This document shows, piece by piece, positions 17,661 to 31,000 of a stretch of 64,000 nucleotides of DNA. The notes beneath the pieces are model-generated. The model was not told where the DNA came from. It was given only the letters and a program-made list of their open reading frames with translations, and searched no databases. The stretch's first letter is position 1, and every line of letters starts with the position of its first letter. A program made the position numbers and the translations under genes. Location: the NCBI GenBank assembly GCA_047495785.1, contig JBLDXI010000032.1:3534001-3598000 (forward strand), in the 5' to 3' direction. This DNA comes from Lepidodermella squamata (taxonomy: Eukaryota; Gastrotricha).

Positions 17661-20600
17661 AGTATTCGAATGTTTAAAATCAGCCTTAAAAACGGTTTTA
17701 CAAAGCTAAAATTCAAATCCCTGTGACCCGTGTGACCGGGTTTTCGCTCTTATCCTGTCGGATGCCGGCTATTGACATAAGGCTTCCTTTGATATAGGAT
17801 GGGACAGGTAGAAGTTGATGGCAGCTATTATGTCGCTTGCAAAATGGCCTATCTAGAATTAATTTCCTGTATTGAGGCATTGGTATAATTGAAAGCATGA
17901 CTGGAGAGAAAAAAATCGCTCGGAATTAAAAACTGCTAATTTTCAAAATTTTGAATTTTTGCCTCATCTAAATAACGCAATCGGAAATTTTAACGCTTGT
18001 TGAAACTTATAGGTATGATTTGTTTGCTACCGTAATGTATCCTAACGTTGGACAAAACAAGTTTTTTAATTACTATAAATTTGGTTTTAGTCAAAAAAAT
18101 CTAAAATAAATTGCCAAACCTTTGCCCGATGAATCCGGATGGGCAGGTAAATTTTGGGGCATTCAGAAGCTCACCTTGATTTTTAAAAGGGTCAAGCTAT
18201 TCGTACATAACTATGTACGCGAAAATTGCTATTCGTACATAGCTATGTACGCAGAAATTGCTAATCGTACATAGTATGTACGCGAAAATTGCTATTCGTA
18301 CATAGTTTTTCGCGATTTTTCAGAGTTATTCAAACGGGTGTGGAAATTCGAAATTTGACGATGATAACATGGAATTTCACAGGTAGATGCAGTAAAGTGA
18401 GGCCTATCTAGTGGTCAAATTTCGTCAGAATATCTTCCAAAGTATCCACGCTAGGGTCGGGAAAAACAATTCAAATAATGCCATTTTGCAACTCTACCAT
18501 AGGGGGTCCAATGGTGATTTTTTGAGGGGAGATAGGCCTGATGGTCAGCTATCAGCGCACGAAAAATTAGATCGATGGGATGAAAACTGATTAAGTCGTT
18601 CATCTTAGAAAAAAGCACATCGAAACTATGTACGAATAGCAATTTTCGCGTACATAGTTATGTACGAATAGCAATTTCTGCGTACATACTATGTACGAAT
18701 AGACATTCCGTTTTTAAAAAATAGGTACAGAAACCTCTAAATTTGGACGTTTCGTCCTAAATTTGGACACCTCATTTGCATATGCTAATTCGACCTTACA
18801 CATGTTATTCCTTGTTGCGCAATTTTTCTCGTTTTTAAAGGCGATTTTAGTAGCGACTTGAGACTAAAATAATGCTACCGATAGGATTCACTCATCGCCA
18901 GATTTAATGCAGATGAACGTTTTACCAACTATACACCAGGCTCTTAATATCGTTGAAGGTATTCCTATACTAGGCATTTCTTGTCATTTTGGATTATTCC
19001 ATTTCCGTTTTTATTACCTATTAGTAAGAAGAAATGCAGGTGGGAATATTCCGCATTACTCAATTTTACCTGTGGAATGATCCTGATCATAATATAGCAG
19101 CACCTTGTCGAGATTGCGCGAGTTTATTATTGAGTTATTTGTGTTGTTCCGGATCGATTGCCTGGTTTTGTTGTTATTCCCACGCATTAATTGCTACTTA
19201 CCGGCTCGGCGCCTTTTCCTCCGCCGCATTCCTGTTAGTCGGCGCCGATGTCGGTGCACTTGTCGCCGCGCTGAGCTGGTTTGATGTCATCGGAGACGCC
19301 GGCCGAGATTCCGTTCCGGCTTATATTGCTGCTCGCCGGCCTAAATCCCGGTATCACTTACACGTGTCCTTGAATTAAGACGATGAGGCGTCCGGCTGTG
19401 CGGCGGCGCCCGATTACAACCGGATTAATCGTTGCGCCCGCCGCTCACCTCGATACTTTGCCAAGTGTGTTTACCTCGAAATACCAGGAAAGCACCTAGC
19501 GCCGCAAACCGTTTATGGCGCTAATGTGAAACCTGTCGAGATTTTTCTCATGGCCCACTTGCACACTCGTCTAATTGGATGAGTTATAAGGAGGCGCCAC
19601 TCGAGACACTCAAGATGCGCTTTGATACGGCGACACAGAGAGATTCCAGCGCCCGCCGCCGCCCCTATTTACCGATCACTTTGCGAAACCGTTAAACGCC
19701 GGAAGACTGGCAGTAGTTATTTGTTATTGTTGTGTTTTGCGTTTGCTATACAAAGGTATATTGAAAAATCGAGCAAACACCCAAGTTACGCGCGCGCCAG
19801 CCGCACCTGCCCGTCAACGGGTGTGTCGGCACGCCGCCGCGAGGCGCATCACAATACAGGCGACGTCTTAAGAACCGTTGGCAACTTCTTTGAGCGCCCG
19901 CTTAACCCTTGTTTAGATTTGTTGTTTGTCAACCAATTATCAACCAGTTATATACCTGCGCATTGCCAATTCAATTATTGATTTAAAGAGAGACACCAGG
20001 CATCGCGTTCCAAGGGACACAAGGCAAGTGGGCGGTATTTCAAGTGGTCCATCGTCGAAATCGCCACGTGCAATAAAAACAGTCGCGTCAGGGCAGCAGC
20101 GCACGCGCAGGAAATTAATTTCGCCTGATAGCAAGTGCGTGCGCGCAAGGTGCGCATAAATTTTTGATGCCCCACACCCCGTGACTAGCGCGTGGATGGA
20201 TATATCACGCGAGGCAATCTTATCTCTACTTTCGTCTTCCAGGACAAGCATTGCGTGCGCGAAATTCAATTATCATCAAGTGGTCGAAGAGCCCCACCAG
20301 GTGCCAACGTGTTCATTATTCAGAGGAGCATTCTTCCACACCTCAAGTTTTATCACGCCATAAAATCCTTGGTCTCATATCCGATTGATTCTAACACTTT
20401 CGTGACTAGACGAATTTCCGTCAGCACCGAAATAATTTGAGTAGTTTTCATTTTCATATGTAGGACAACTCTGTTACTCATCCGACGATTAACATTGTCA
20501 CATTTTATTGAGTTTGAGGTATTTGTAATATCTTTTTTTCTAGCTTGATTTATTACCAAGCCTGTTAGGGTCAAAGATTTACAAACGCGTAAAAATGGCA

Positions 20601-22586
20601 TGGCTATTACAAACGTTAATTTACTCGCGCTGATAGATCAAGCGTTGAGTAATAAATAATAATAGTTTTGCCGACTAACGCACCTGTTTGAAGCGGCTTG
20701 TATGATGTGATGTTGAGCAATTTATTGCGCGCGCGCTCGCATATTTTTCGCCTCGCTCAATTCAGCACTTTTTAAAGGCGGCTTCGACGTGCGCTAGTAA
20801 TAAATTTTTTTATGATTATTGTTATTATGAACACATGAAGGCGGTGTTGTTGAGTAGTAGTTTTGCAAGGCTAGCAGCTAGCTGGCAGTCGAGAGGCTTC
20901 GCGGCCGTCTCGCGCCGTGTCTCACTTGACGTTTTTAGTGGCAGCGAGAGTCGATGCGCGCACGTTTCGCTTTGAAGTTTCAAGCCTCGAGCCGCGCGCG
21001 CGCGTCTTTCAACGCGCATGATGTATGTGACAGCGGCACGTCAAGTGCGCGCGGCTCGAATTTTTAGCGCCGCGCGGCCGCGAAAGGACACGACATGGTC
21101 ATGTCGGACGGGCGCCGGTTATTAATATAGATTTTCAAGAATAATAATATTACCTGCTTTTCAACAACATCATCAACATCATAACGCTTGGCTTGAAAGG
21201 CAAACGATGTTGCAGCGCGCTCATCAATCATCATAATCATCGCCTTCTCTCTCGCAGTGTGTTTTCAAACTTTTTAACATTAATTTAATGCGCTTGCTTA
21301 GACTTGCGCGTATTATTATCACACAGTATATACTATCCATCTACCTGTATGGTGTTGGTGGTATGTGTCGCCCATTAGCCAGTAAAAAGCCTCGGCACAA
21401 AACTGCCGCCGGCTGTCATGCCAAATATAAGAGCGCGCGCGCTGACAAACAAACATCAACATGAGCGAGCGCCGATGAACAGAACAAGAGCGGGTTAATG
21501 GTAGCCGATAGGCAAACACAAGACACAAACGCCGCCTTCAGGGTAAAGTCGACGTCTGCCCCCACGTTTCTTTCTTACGACTGTCGTCACTTGTATCTTG
21601 TCTTCACGCTAATCCGACACATGCTCTTCCACTAATTTCACTGCCTTGGAAATATTTTCCCAACAGCTCTACTGTGTTTTATATCGTCATTAGCGAAACC
21701 GGGCCTCTCTTCCTGATTCTGTAATGAATAGGCTTGTTAATAGCGCACTTAATTCCGCAAACTTTCCGCCTCACCAACTTGCGGACATGTTATGAGCGCG
21801 CGGCATCTGGCGGTGTCATTACCGGCGGCGAGTTCAAAGTTAGCGCGACCAGGTAGGTATAAATTAGCCGCATTAGGCGAACGCGCACACGCACGCACAC
21901 GCGTTCGATTTTGGCGCCTTAGCCTATACACCACTGCCGATTGACAGGAGACACGGCGGCGCCTTAAGTGCCAACTTAATAACAGACTGCCAGTCGCCTT
22001 GCCTTTCAACTCGTCAACGCGCCAGGGTTGTTCGCGCCAATAGCAACGGCCGTATTTCTTGTTATCGCACATCGACGCCTGTTTCGCCTTGTTACCGTCA
22101 ACGTCACATCATTGTCAGCCACTGACAAGCTTCATTCTTTTTTTCTGAGGCGGACACGGTGATATCTGTGATTTTTGTCACTCATGCGGTGCTGATTGGT
22201 CAATTCGATATGCACACTTTCCCACTCCTGTCAACTACTTTGTCGCCCGAAATTTTCATCAAAATTGTCATTTACGTCCCAATTGTAGATTGTAGTATAG
22301 TGTTCATTCTGACAAGTCTTAAAAAGTTGAAAACAATTTATGTCACCAGTCTGTCGACTTGCCTCGAAAGAATTATCCCAGCCTGTCTTGTATAATTGCT
22401 GTCTAACATGAGACGACATTTAGTTTTGTTTACTTGTTTTACAACTAATTGATATCATTTCCGTATTTTTCTTAGGGTTTTAGTCGTGAAAAATCAAACT
22501 TGATTACGATAAGACCGTCACGCGCTTCGACCGTACAAGCTATTTAAGCTCAGGCGTGTTGCCCAACGTTGACATTTCCTGTTAAA
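17661..22586. other. Gene-poor region upstream of the NET-family factor
   Basis: About 4.9 kb without a supportable gene. It contains an inverted-repeat element (listed separately) and, from about 20.7 to 21.1 kb, a GC-rich stretch full of CGCG and GCGC steps unlike the flanking AT-rich DNA. The short frames here (for example 19034-19378 and 21749-22072) lack domains. Long empty flanks are common around developmental transcription factors and may hold enhancers. Confidence 0.5.
18173..18726. repeat. Foldback/MITE-like element with arrayed palindromic units in its arms
   Basis: The left arm (18197-18305) and right arm (18626-18702) are inverted copies of an array of about 34-bp units containing CTATTCGTACATA, a short centre, then TATGTACGCGAAAATTG. 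Each unit core is itself palindromic (CGTACATAGCTATGTACG). The left arm has about three and a half units, the right about two and a half. Similarity extends outwards to ACCT-x-ATTTTTAAAA on both sides. The central 320 bp is unique and noncoding. This looks like a non-autonomous foldback DNA transposon; I could not assign a target-site duplication. Confidence 0.75.
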
Positions 22587-24442
22587 ATGACTTCGACCAA
22601 TAATTCCGAAACGTCTGGCAAGTCCGAGTCTAACAGCGGTGCGTTGAACCTCACCAGTTCGACACCGACCACGGCCGAGCCAGCGCAATCGATCATGTCT
22701 AAGTACATCGATCCTGAAACTGTCGCGCCGCCTCCGACGATTGACCCGAAAACGAACCCACTGGCGTTGCTGGCGCAAACTTGCTCGAACATCGGCAAGG
22801 ATATGCCACCTGCGACGAGCAGCAAGTCGAACTTGATCTCGGTTGAAACTGCCTCGAATTCATCGACGTCGAGCGTTGGGTCTTACTCTCGCCCGGCTAA
22901 AGTTTCGCCGCCTGCCATGCAACAACGCGCACCGTCACAGCAGCAACACCCTCAATCGCTCGCTTTGAAACGCCCACGTGCTTTATCGCCGCCTCAAAAC
23001 TCGGCGAGCCCTGTTGCCAACGGCTCATCTCCTCGCCAGAACTCATCAGCCGCCGATGCGGTGACTAATGCTTTGAACGCTCTGGAGCAGGCTGTTCGAG
23101 GAAACCCGTTATCAGCCGCTCAACAGTTCGATCTCAGCAGTCAGTTGGCTGATTTATCGAAAATGGTTTGTTTTTTTAAAATCTCAAATTTCAAAAATAT
23201 AATTTTGTTTTAATTTCTTAGAATCGATCAGAACCTGGCGCTCCTCCGGCGAAGATGCCGAAGCAGGTTCCCGAACAGCCTGTGATGCCAATGTTGGCGG
23301 CGCAGTTGCTGCAAATGCAGAACGCTAAACAGTCGGCGCCGACTGCAACGCCACTAGCCAACAACAACAACATTCGCCAATCACCCGCTGCCGCCGCCCA
23401 GCCGGTACCGCCTGCCGAACAACAACAGTTCTACGCAGCGTACCTGGCCCAGGTATTGCGTACGTGCGGCGGCCAGGTACCGGCACAGCCACAACAATCA
23501 TCGCCGCTACCGCCCACCCCGCCGCCGCCGCAGCCGGTCGCGCCTCAGCCCCATCAACCTGGCAGTGATATCTGGTCGATGGTTCTCCAATCGTACCAGG
23601 GTAATAAACCCAACAACATCAGTCATCCTGTCCCGGTCGAACCCGCTCAAACCAACAAAGTCATCCCGATTCGCCCCCAGCCCCGTTCATCTACACCTGG
23701 CACTTTCGTTTGCAACTGGCTTGTTGGCCAGTCGTTTTGCGGTAAGAAATTCGCGTCGAAGGAGCTACTGGTCGAGCACGTGTCCCTTGTCCATTGCACA
23801 TCGTCGTCGAACCCTGCTGTTGGCACCAACTCACCGGTTCCAGTCCCCGCACCAGTAATTGCTCAACCTGAACAACAACAACCTGTTGCTGAGGCTCAAC
23901 AACAGTCAAATGCTTTTTACCAAACAATGCTCTACGGCTACCTTCAATCACTATCGGCTGCTGGGAAGAACGGCGCGAAAATGGCGCCGCCCCAGCAATC
24001 GACCGTCTCGCCGCACAGTAATTCAAACTCGAGCAGGTCGGAGAACTCGCCAGTCTACGGACAACAAAACAACCAGGCCCAAAACTTGCAGCATTTGATC
24101 GCTGCTCAAATGGGCGCTGCTGTTAATCGCGCGCCGTCGCCGCCTCGCCATCACCAGCAGCAGGTTGCTCCGATGGACCAACAAGCCGCCCTCGTCGCGT
24201 CGTTTCTTCAGCAGATGAATGCGGCTGCGTCGAATGTTCACCCTCACGCGCCTCAAACCGCAGCGGGGCTCTTGGCGAACCCCGCCTTGGCTCAAATGGC
24301 TACGTTGCTAGCAGCTTCCTCGGCGCCACCCGGTGGCAACGCTGGCTCGGAGATGGATCACTTCATCGCGCGACAGGCTCTTCAACAACAACGCCTTCAA
24401 CACGTCCTCGCTGCAGCTAAGAATTCAGCTCAACATTACTGA
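22587..24442 (+). CDS. NET-family zinc finger transcription factor (noc/elbow/tlp-1/ZNF503-like)
   Basis: Two exons, 22587-23165 and 23222-24442; 599 aa. Two family hallmarks are visible: an Sp-like motif near residue 60 (NPLALLAQTCSNIGKD), and one atypical C2H2 finger near residues 357-385 with spacing C-x8-C-x12-H-x4-H (CNWLVGQSFCGKKFASKEL, then a HVSLVH). The remainder is low complexity rich in Gln, Pro, Ala and Ser, as in Drosophila noc/elB, C. elegans tlp-1 and vertebrate ZNF503/ZNF703. These act as transcriptional repressors in patterning and cell fate. The gene has long empty flanks on both sides, in contrast to the dense neighbourhood elsewhere. Confidence 0.85.
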
Positions 24443-27400
24443 GAATGTTTTGTCTCGTAAAAATCTCTCGCGTTTTTCAATCGCTTTAAATTTGATGTCT
24501 CGCGGCGGAGATGGTGAATTTTCAGTACATTGTTGATCGACTTTCTCATTATTTTATCGTTTATATCGACAATTTTAATTTCATTGTTTTGAATTTCGAC
24601 GAGATGATATTATTATAATTATTATGCTGACTGGAATGAGTAGACTACTGACTAGCGTGTGAATTTTCGGTGTTTTTCGCACATAAAAAATGACGGATAA
24701 ATTTAATAAATAGTTCGAAATTGTTGAATCACCGGTGTCGTTTTACTTCTTCATGATGGCATTAATCAGTTGGAGTGAGAATAATGCGGTTTTCCGTCTA
24801 AAAACGGCAGCCAATAACGGGTCCATTTTGCTAGTGAACCAGCATGCCAAACGATCGGATACGGCTAAAATTTTTACTATTTTTATGTTCAAAACGACGC
24901 AGCCATAAATCAACCTGTTATTGTCGGCCATGTCACAGCTAGTGCCATTATTTTTGATGGGTCGGCACGAGGTATTTAATACACCCGATGATACATGGCG
25001 CGGCGTGTTCTTTTTTCGCCTTGTCGGCGCAATGGCTCGCGCGCGCTTGAGCACCCGGCTGGCGTTTTTATTGCTAAAATTTGGCGAAAGCGCGCGATGA
25101 GCGACAGCGCGTGGCCGTTAAGCGCGCGTGTCAAATATGCCGCAAAAAATAAACAGCACGCTGCCTAACTTTCTCCCACACCCGCGCGACTGAGTCAAGT
25201 GTGCGTAAAATAATAAGCAAACAGATATTTAAACTCCAACCATTATCGCTGCAGTGACGTTAATCGTTTAATTTACTGTCAAGTTGATAGCTGTAATAAA
25301 TGTATTCACTTGCATCCTATCTTTTCATTTCATCATCACTCGCTGCCGCTTGACTCAAAGAGATGAGCATTTAAATTTTGATTTATTACCTACTTATACC
25401 GCGACATTTTAGTTCAAAACTCTCAACAACAAAAACTTCCCGAGTGTGTTTGTCTTCAAAATTTTATATCCGCGGTCGGGTCTCGCAAAACACACGCTTG
25501 CTTGAACAAAGCGTCGCATGGCATCAAAGTTGCGCTAATTGGGTATGCTATCCAGTCACATAGATCAATCACTTTGTCATAAAAATTGACAGCAGCCAAT
25601 ACTAGGTAATAAGTCCGTGTGACATTCGTCAATATCGTACTTATTGTCTTGATGAGTTATGATTCGAGGTGACGTTGCGCTGTGTGGCACTGTTAATCAG
25701 TAGTGACCAAATTGACAAACGTTGGCATGATATGTTCTAATTAAATGTTTAACATTCAATTTGTGGCGCTTTTTCCACGGGTAATAATTGATCTATTTTA
25801 GGCTTGTCTTTCAGTCGATTGGAGACATCAACATTTTCCGTGGCAAACGAGGCGAATCTAAATCGCGTATTTTTCGGCTGTTCAATTAAACTCAAAATTG
25901 TCCTCCCCATCGAAATTGATTGGGATAGAATGACAGCCGTGACACCTGATTAAACAAAAAGCTCTACTCATGTCATGTATATAATGTCCGAGTTTCAAAT
26001 TGACAATATGTCGTCGATTTCGTCTCAAGCGAATGCACCTGAGACTGTGCAGTGTTCAAAGAATATTCGGGCAACAGCGCGTCTTGAACGTCAAGTCACC
26101 GCGAACGACAAACTGATGAGCGTCCGCAACCCGGTTGGTTTATAGGTCCATGAACAAACTCATGTCATGCATTGATGAAGTTTCTAAACCGCATGGGCAG
26201 AAGTAGGCCGCTTTTACAGTTTGAGTTCATGTTATGTTATGAATAGAACAATTATAAACCATAATTTAATCAGAAAATCAATCTTTCAGCGGAACCAAAT
26301 TTACGGTAAGCTGAACCAAATTGGCTGTAGCCTAGTTCGAAACTCGAAACCAGGGCAAATGTCGTCTTTCAAATTACAAACAGAATTTGAGGTAAATTAT
26401 ACTTTCTGAAGTGAATACTACACGTACGTCATGCCCAGAATTTCAAGCTGAATTTTACACTTATCTATCTAGATAACTATAAAAAGAATCCAGCAGTCGC
26501 CTATTCCATATATTTTTACATTATTTTTAAGATGATTTTATGATGATTCATTTTATGATACATATATTTTCATAGTCATTAACATGACATCGCTTTACCG
26601 CACCAAATCTTACGACTGAAAATATTATAATGATCCACAATGGCTTACATATTTTACAGCGTGTCCGAGAAGTTGCGCAACTATTTTCAATTTGGCGCCA
26701 CAGTTTTGTAGGCAATTCAATTTTTTTTATTTAAACATAGGTATACCGAGAAAATATTCTGAAGATTTAACCGAAAAATCAAAATTTTACCGGAGAAAAC
26801 GCGGAAAAGTCCGATGGTTATTAGTTCGGTAAATTTCGGTGTTTTACGCGGTTGGCCAAATTTCTCCGGACTTTTGTAATCCCATTAGCAAGTGGCATAC
26901 TTGATTACTATTCTCGTGATTTCTTGAATTTTTGTAAAACGAGCTTCTGAACCCTTTTCCGTGTATTTTCTTTGCTTGCGGCAATTCGCAGAACTTCCGC
27001 TCTGAGTTGTCGTGTCATTTGAGAATCCGCGCGGCGATGACTCAGAAAAATAGTTTGCCATTTTTCTGAGCGCGACAATTCAGAAACCGGCTCGACAATT
27101 CAGAATGCGAATTGTTACTTACTAATTTCAATGTGAACTTGCAGCCGATGAATTCAGCTCTGCCAAGACCGAGCAAGACATGTCGTAGATGCATGCTCAA
27201 GTCTCAATATTTCCTGAATTCTTGCATTCTGAATGTCGCTCAGAAAAATATTCTGCGTTGTCGTGTTCTGAATTGTACGTTTTGAATTGTCGATTACTGG
27301 GCTGGCTCTTCTGAACTGTCGTCCCATTTTCGAAATATTTTTCAGATCCCGGCTGCGTCGCGTTCTTTCAGGCCTTTATTAGGCCTTAGACTGGAAATCA

Positions 27401-28097
27401 CGGTGAACTTAAACGTAATTTGTTTGAACTTTTCAATCAGTCGTGAAACTCCGGAAAATTCTGAAACGGCATTTTTGGGTGAATTGATTATTTAAATTGG
27501 GTTTCTGCAGCGGGCAATATAGATAAAAGGCCCTACTTTAATTACCTAACAATCACTATCTGCTGTTGTCTCCGGCATCTTCAGTCTTGGTTATCAACTA
27601 ATGTAGCTTCGGGGTGTGACTGACCCTGTGTGCAACCACGACAATCAGTACCCCGCAATGTACTAAACTGGGTTTACCATTTTCGTGACAGCTGTAAATA
27701 ACGCATTCAACTGTTGAAACCGATGTGAAAGCTGCAGAAAATCTTTATTAGGTAGGTTCTACTCAATCTTATCCAAGCTGAATAAATATCATGGGTAAAA
27801 TTATTGAAGACAAAATGAAACAAAGGTTCAAATAGCAAACTGCATATTCAATATCCGATACGTTTCCATAAAACATTGTATACACATCGCCTCAATGTTG
27901 AGCATTTATACACGTTTCATCTCAAAATCACAACAAATAAGAAGACAGATTTGCATTAGATTGTCAAATTTGCGTCATAAGAGTATACGAAAAAACGAGC
28001 TGAAACAGTTGAACAGCAACGCAAATGTCAAAGTGAAAAGAACGTGAGAGTGATAAAAAGGTGAGATAAATCTCTATCAATTCAATCGTGCCAAGCT
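24443..28097. other. Gene-poor region downstream of the NET-family factor
   Basis: About 3.6 kb with no supportable gene. A hairpin-rich repeat at 27001-27325 is listed separately. A weak imperfect inverted repeat of CCGGAGAAA/TTTCTCCGG type lies around 26800-26875. Confidence 0.45.
27001..27325. repeat. Degenerate inverted-repeat element with TCTGAATTGTCG units
   Basis: Motif variants of TCTGAATTGTCG occur repeatedly: direct near 27001, 27226, 27267 and 27309, and inverted (CGACAATTCAGAA) near 27073 and 27093. A perfect 11-bp hairpin stem CTCAGAAAAAT/ATTTTTCTGAG with an 8-nt loop sits at 27041-27070. The pattern suggests an old foldback element or regulatory repeat. Confidence 0.5.
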
Positions 28098-31000
28098 TCA
28101 GTAGTCAATCGTCGAAGTTTTCATGTGGTGGGACGTCGTGAGTGCCTCGATTGAAGACGAAGGTGCGAACAATTTCCGATGAATAGCGCTCGGAGAGGCC
28201 ATCTCTGAGCGATCGGTGTCGAATTGGCCCCGCGTTGACCGACTGCCCTTCATAATGCCGCGCTGATTCGGAGATGGCGAGGGTGACCGCCTGATTTGAT
28301 AATTCTTCGAATTGACCGCCGGTGCCGCGTTGACAGGCGTCGGAATCAAACTGGCACACGAGTTCGACATGGTGCGATTTCCGAGATACTTCAAAATAAT
28401 TTCGTCCACAGCCTGGCGTTCGGTTTTAATTTCAGGTGCAACATAGCTGTTCGACTGCTTCTCAACTCGAGGCGGCTGGGGTGACGCTGGAGGGGCTGAA
28501 CTGAACCCGTAATTCGAATAGTTATAAGTCTCTCGAGTTTGGTTTTGTTGCGACGCCGAGTTATTGTTCGTAAAACCACTCGGCGGGCTGATCGTCACAG
28601 GCTCAGAGGTTGTTGCATCCAGGCTAGCGGCTGGCCTTACATCAGAGAATGTCACCTTCCGAGCAGCTGGGCTAGTTGTTTGTTGCTCGGAGCCATTGTA
28701 AGACGACCGAGTGAATGAAGCAGATCCAGTATTTCGCCAGGAAGTAGTCGAAGAAGAGCCATTAGACTCAGGAATGTAGCTGCTTTTACTCGGCGTATTG
28801 GACTTTTGCGAGCTAGTTAACCCAAAAAATTGAATAATTCAAACATCTCAGAAATTTCCTACTTACCTTTCGACCCTAGCAGGCTTGGGTGAAGGGGAGG
28901 GAATTAGCGAAACACCGTAAGATTTCGCATTACTGGCTAAGGTAGCGCTTGCCCTTTGAGACATATTAGCGTAAGGCGACGGACTCGCAGCAGTATTTCC
29001 AACGTTCGAAGCAACTGAAGTTGGAACAGACGAGCCGCCGTTGCTGACCTTACTAGCCGAACCAGATAAGCCATTTGCATAAGATCCGGACGACTTAATC
29101 GGGTTGCTGGATGTAGATCCAATTCCGTTAAGGTAGCTGCTACTACCGCCAAATTGGCTGGTTTTCGTCGCCAGTCCACTCAGGTCAAGTCGCTGACTCT
29201 CGCCAGTTTTCGACTGGGTCGTAGTGCTCAAATCCTGGCTAGACTTCGCCAGCGAGTTGAAACGACTTGAAACAGCAGCAGTTTCACTGAACGACGTCAA
29301 ATTTTTTAAATTCGTCGTATCTGTCGGAGGTTTACTAGCAACGACTTTCGGCTCTTCAATCGCTGGGTAAGTCGTGGTTGTAACAGCAGCCGGCGTTGGC
29401 GGCATCAGCGAGCTTTTAAAACAGTCCAACATTCGCTTCTGCGACAATTTCAACTCTTCCATTTCCAGCCGAACCGTGTTAACAGCATGAACCATCTCGC
29501 TTAAAACTCGTTTCGTTTCAACGCAAGACGAGCAGTTGACGGGTCGAACCGGCTGGTTTGCAGCTATTTCGGTTGAGCCAGGCAGTTGCGTGAAACTTCG
29601 CTGGCTCGCAACAGGTAGCGACATCAATTGTCGCGGCCCTTGGACCTGAATCGCGTTACCAGGTGCGGGCGACCTGGTTTGATCGTCCGACGACGCCTGG
29701 CTCTCCAAATCCATCGAATTCTTGTTGTTCGACCCGATTGCCGTCCAAGTTGTCGTACTGCTCGCCGATTGGTTCGAATTAGCGGCGATATTCGAGATGA
29801 TGGCCATCGCTAGGCTGTTGACAGCCGACTGCTGGTCGGTTTTGTTTCGCGCCAGGTCGCTGACCTGTTTATTCAACCGATCGTTATCAGCTCGAAGCGA
29901 CCGTAATTCACCCAACAAAGCTGCAAAATGACGAAATAAAATGTTAAAATATCTCAATGTTTACGGCGTATAGATTGAGAAACGTAAACAAAACGCAAAT
30001 AAAAATGGCCATTATTTCGGCTAGAATTCAAAGGCTACGCGAGAAAAAGAAAGGCGCGCGCTATTGTTTGATTAAAAGAGTCAGAAGGAGACACTAGGCG
30101 TGCTATAAAACTAGACCTACCATTGACGCCTGCAAGATCGTCACCTTCAAAAAGAATATTGTGTGGCCGTGAATTGCGAATCAAATTCAAAAGCTTGAGA
30201 CCATTGTAACCAGCAGATGAGGCGAATGTGCCCCCAAAAGAACCCATCGAAAATGTTATTTTTAACCTCAAATTTCAAATAACGAGCTAGACTTTAGCTA
30301 GAATTTAGGCGTTTTTTATGCAAACGCGTTTGCCAATACTGAAACGCAGCGCTTGTAAACAATGCTAGAAAAATATTTCGAGATGAAATGCGCATAATTC
30401 AATTAATGTTTCATGACCCGAACAAAGACCGTCGACCATCGAAATACGAAACTCACTTGTCATCAATCCGTTATTGTTTTCGTTTTCCTGAGCCGTTGTT
30501 GTCGATGAAGAAACCACGGTTGACGTATTGGTACTAGCGTTTTTATTCCGCAGCGATTCGTCGCTTGATTCGTTTCTCACAGGACTGGTCGGCTGCGGCG
30601 AATTTCGGTGATTGCCGGGTATTTGCGACGGAGAGTTCATCACTCTGTCATTGATTGTCTGCGAATTACCGCCGCCCAGCGGAACCGGGCTGCTACTAGT
30701 CGCCATCGCAGCCATAGATTTGTTAAAAGAACTCGACAAAAGCGAGGCGGATGGGCTGTAGGAAATCTGATTTGGCGATTTAGTACTAATACAATCGGTG
30801 TTTAGTTGTTGCTGCATTTTGGCGCGTTCGTCCACGGATAAGTCTAGAATTTCAGCCGATAGCCGGCCGTAGACGTCATCGACGGCGTCGTGCACCACAG
30901 AGGCCGTGTCATCTGACGACGTTGAGTTACTGCGAGATCGAGTTGGTAACGAAACTGACGCTACGTCGTCGGCCTGTTCGATTAGCTGCTTAGACTCGCC

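Noticed and set aside
19034-19378. 114-codon Cys/Ala-rich plus frame
   Set aside because: No domain, no splice partners and composition typical of translated noncoding GC-rich DNA.
23691-24295. Minus-strand frames opposite the NET-family gene
   Set aside because: They arise from Gln/Pro-rich repeats on the coding strand read backwards.
26790-26880. Imperfect CCGGAGAAA/TTTCTCCGG inverted repeat
   Set aside because: Too short and degenerate to call an element; mentioned only in the intergenic note.
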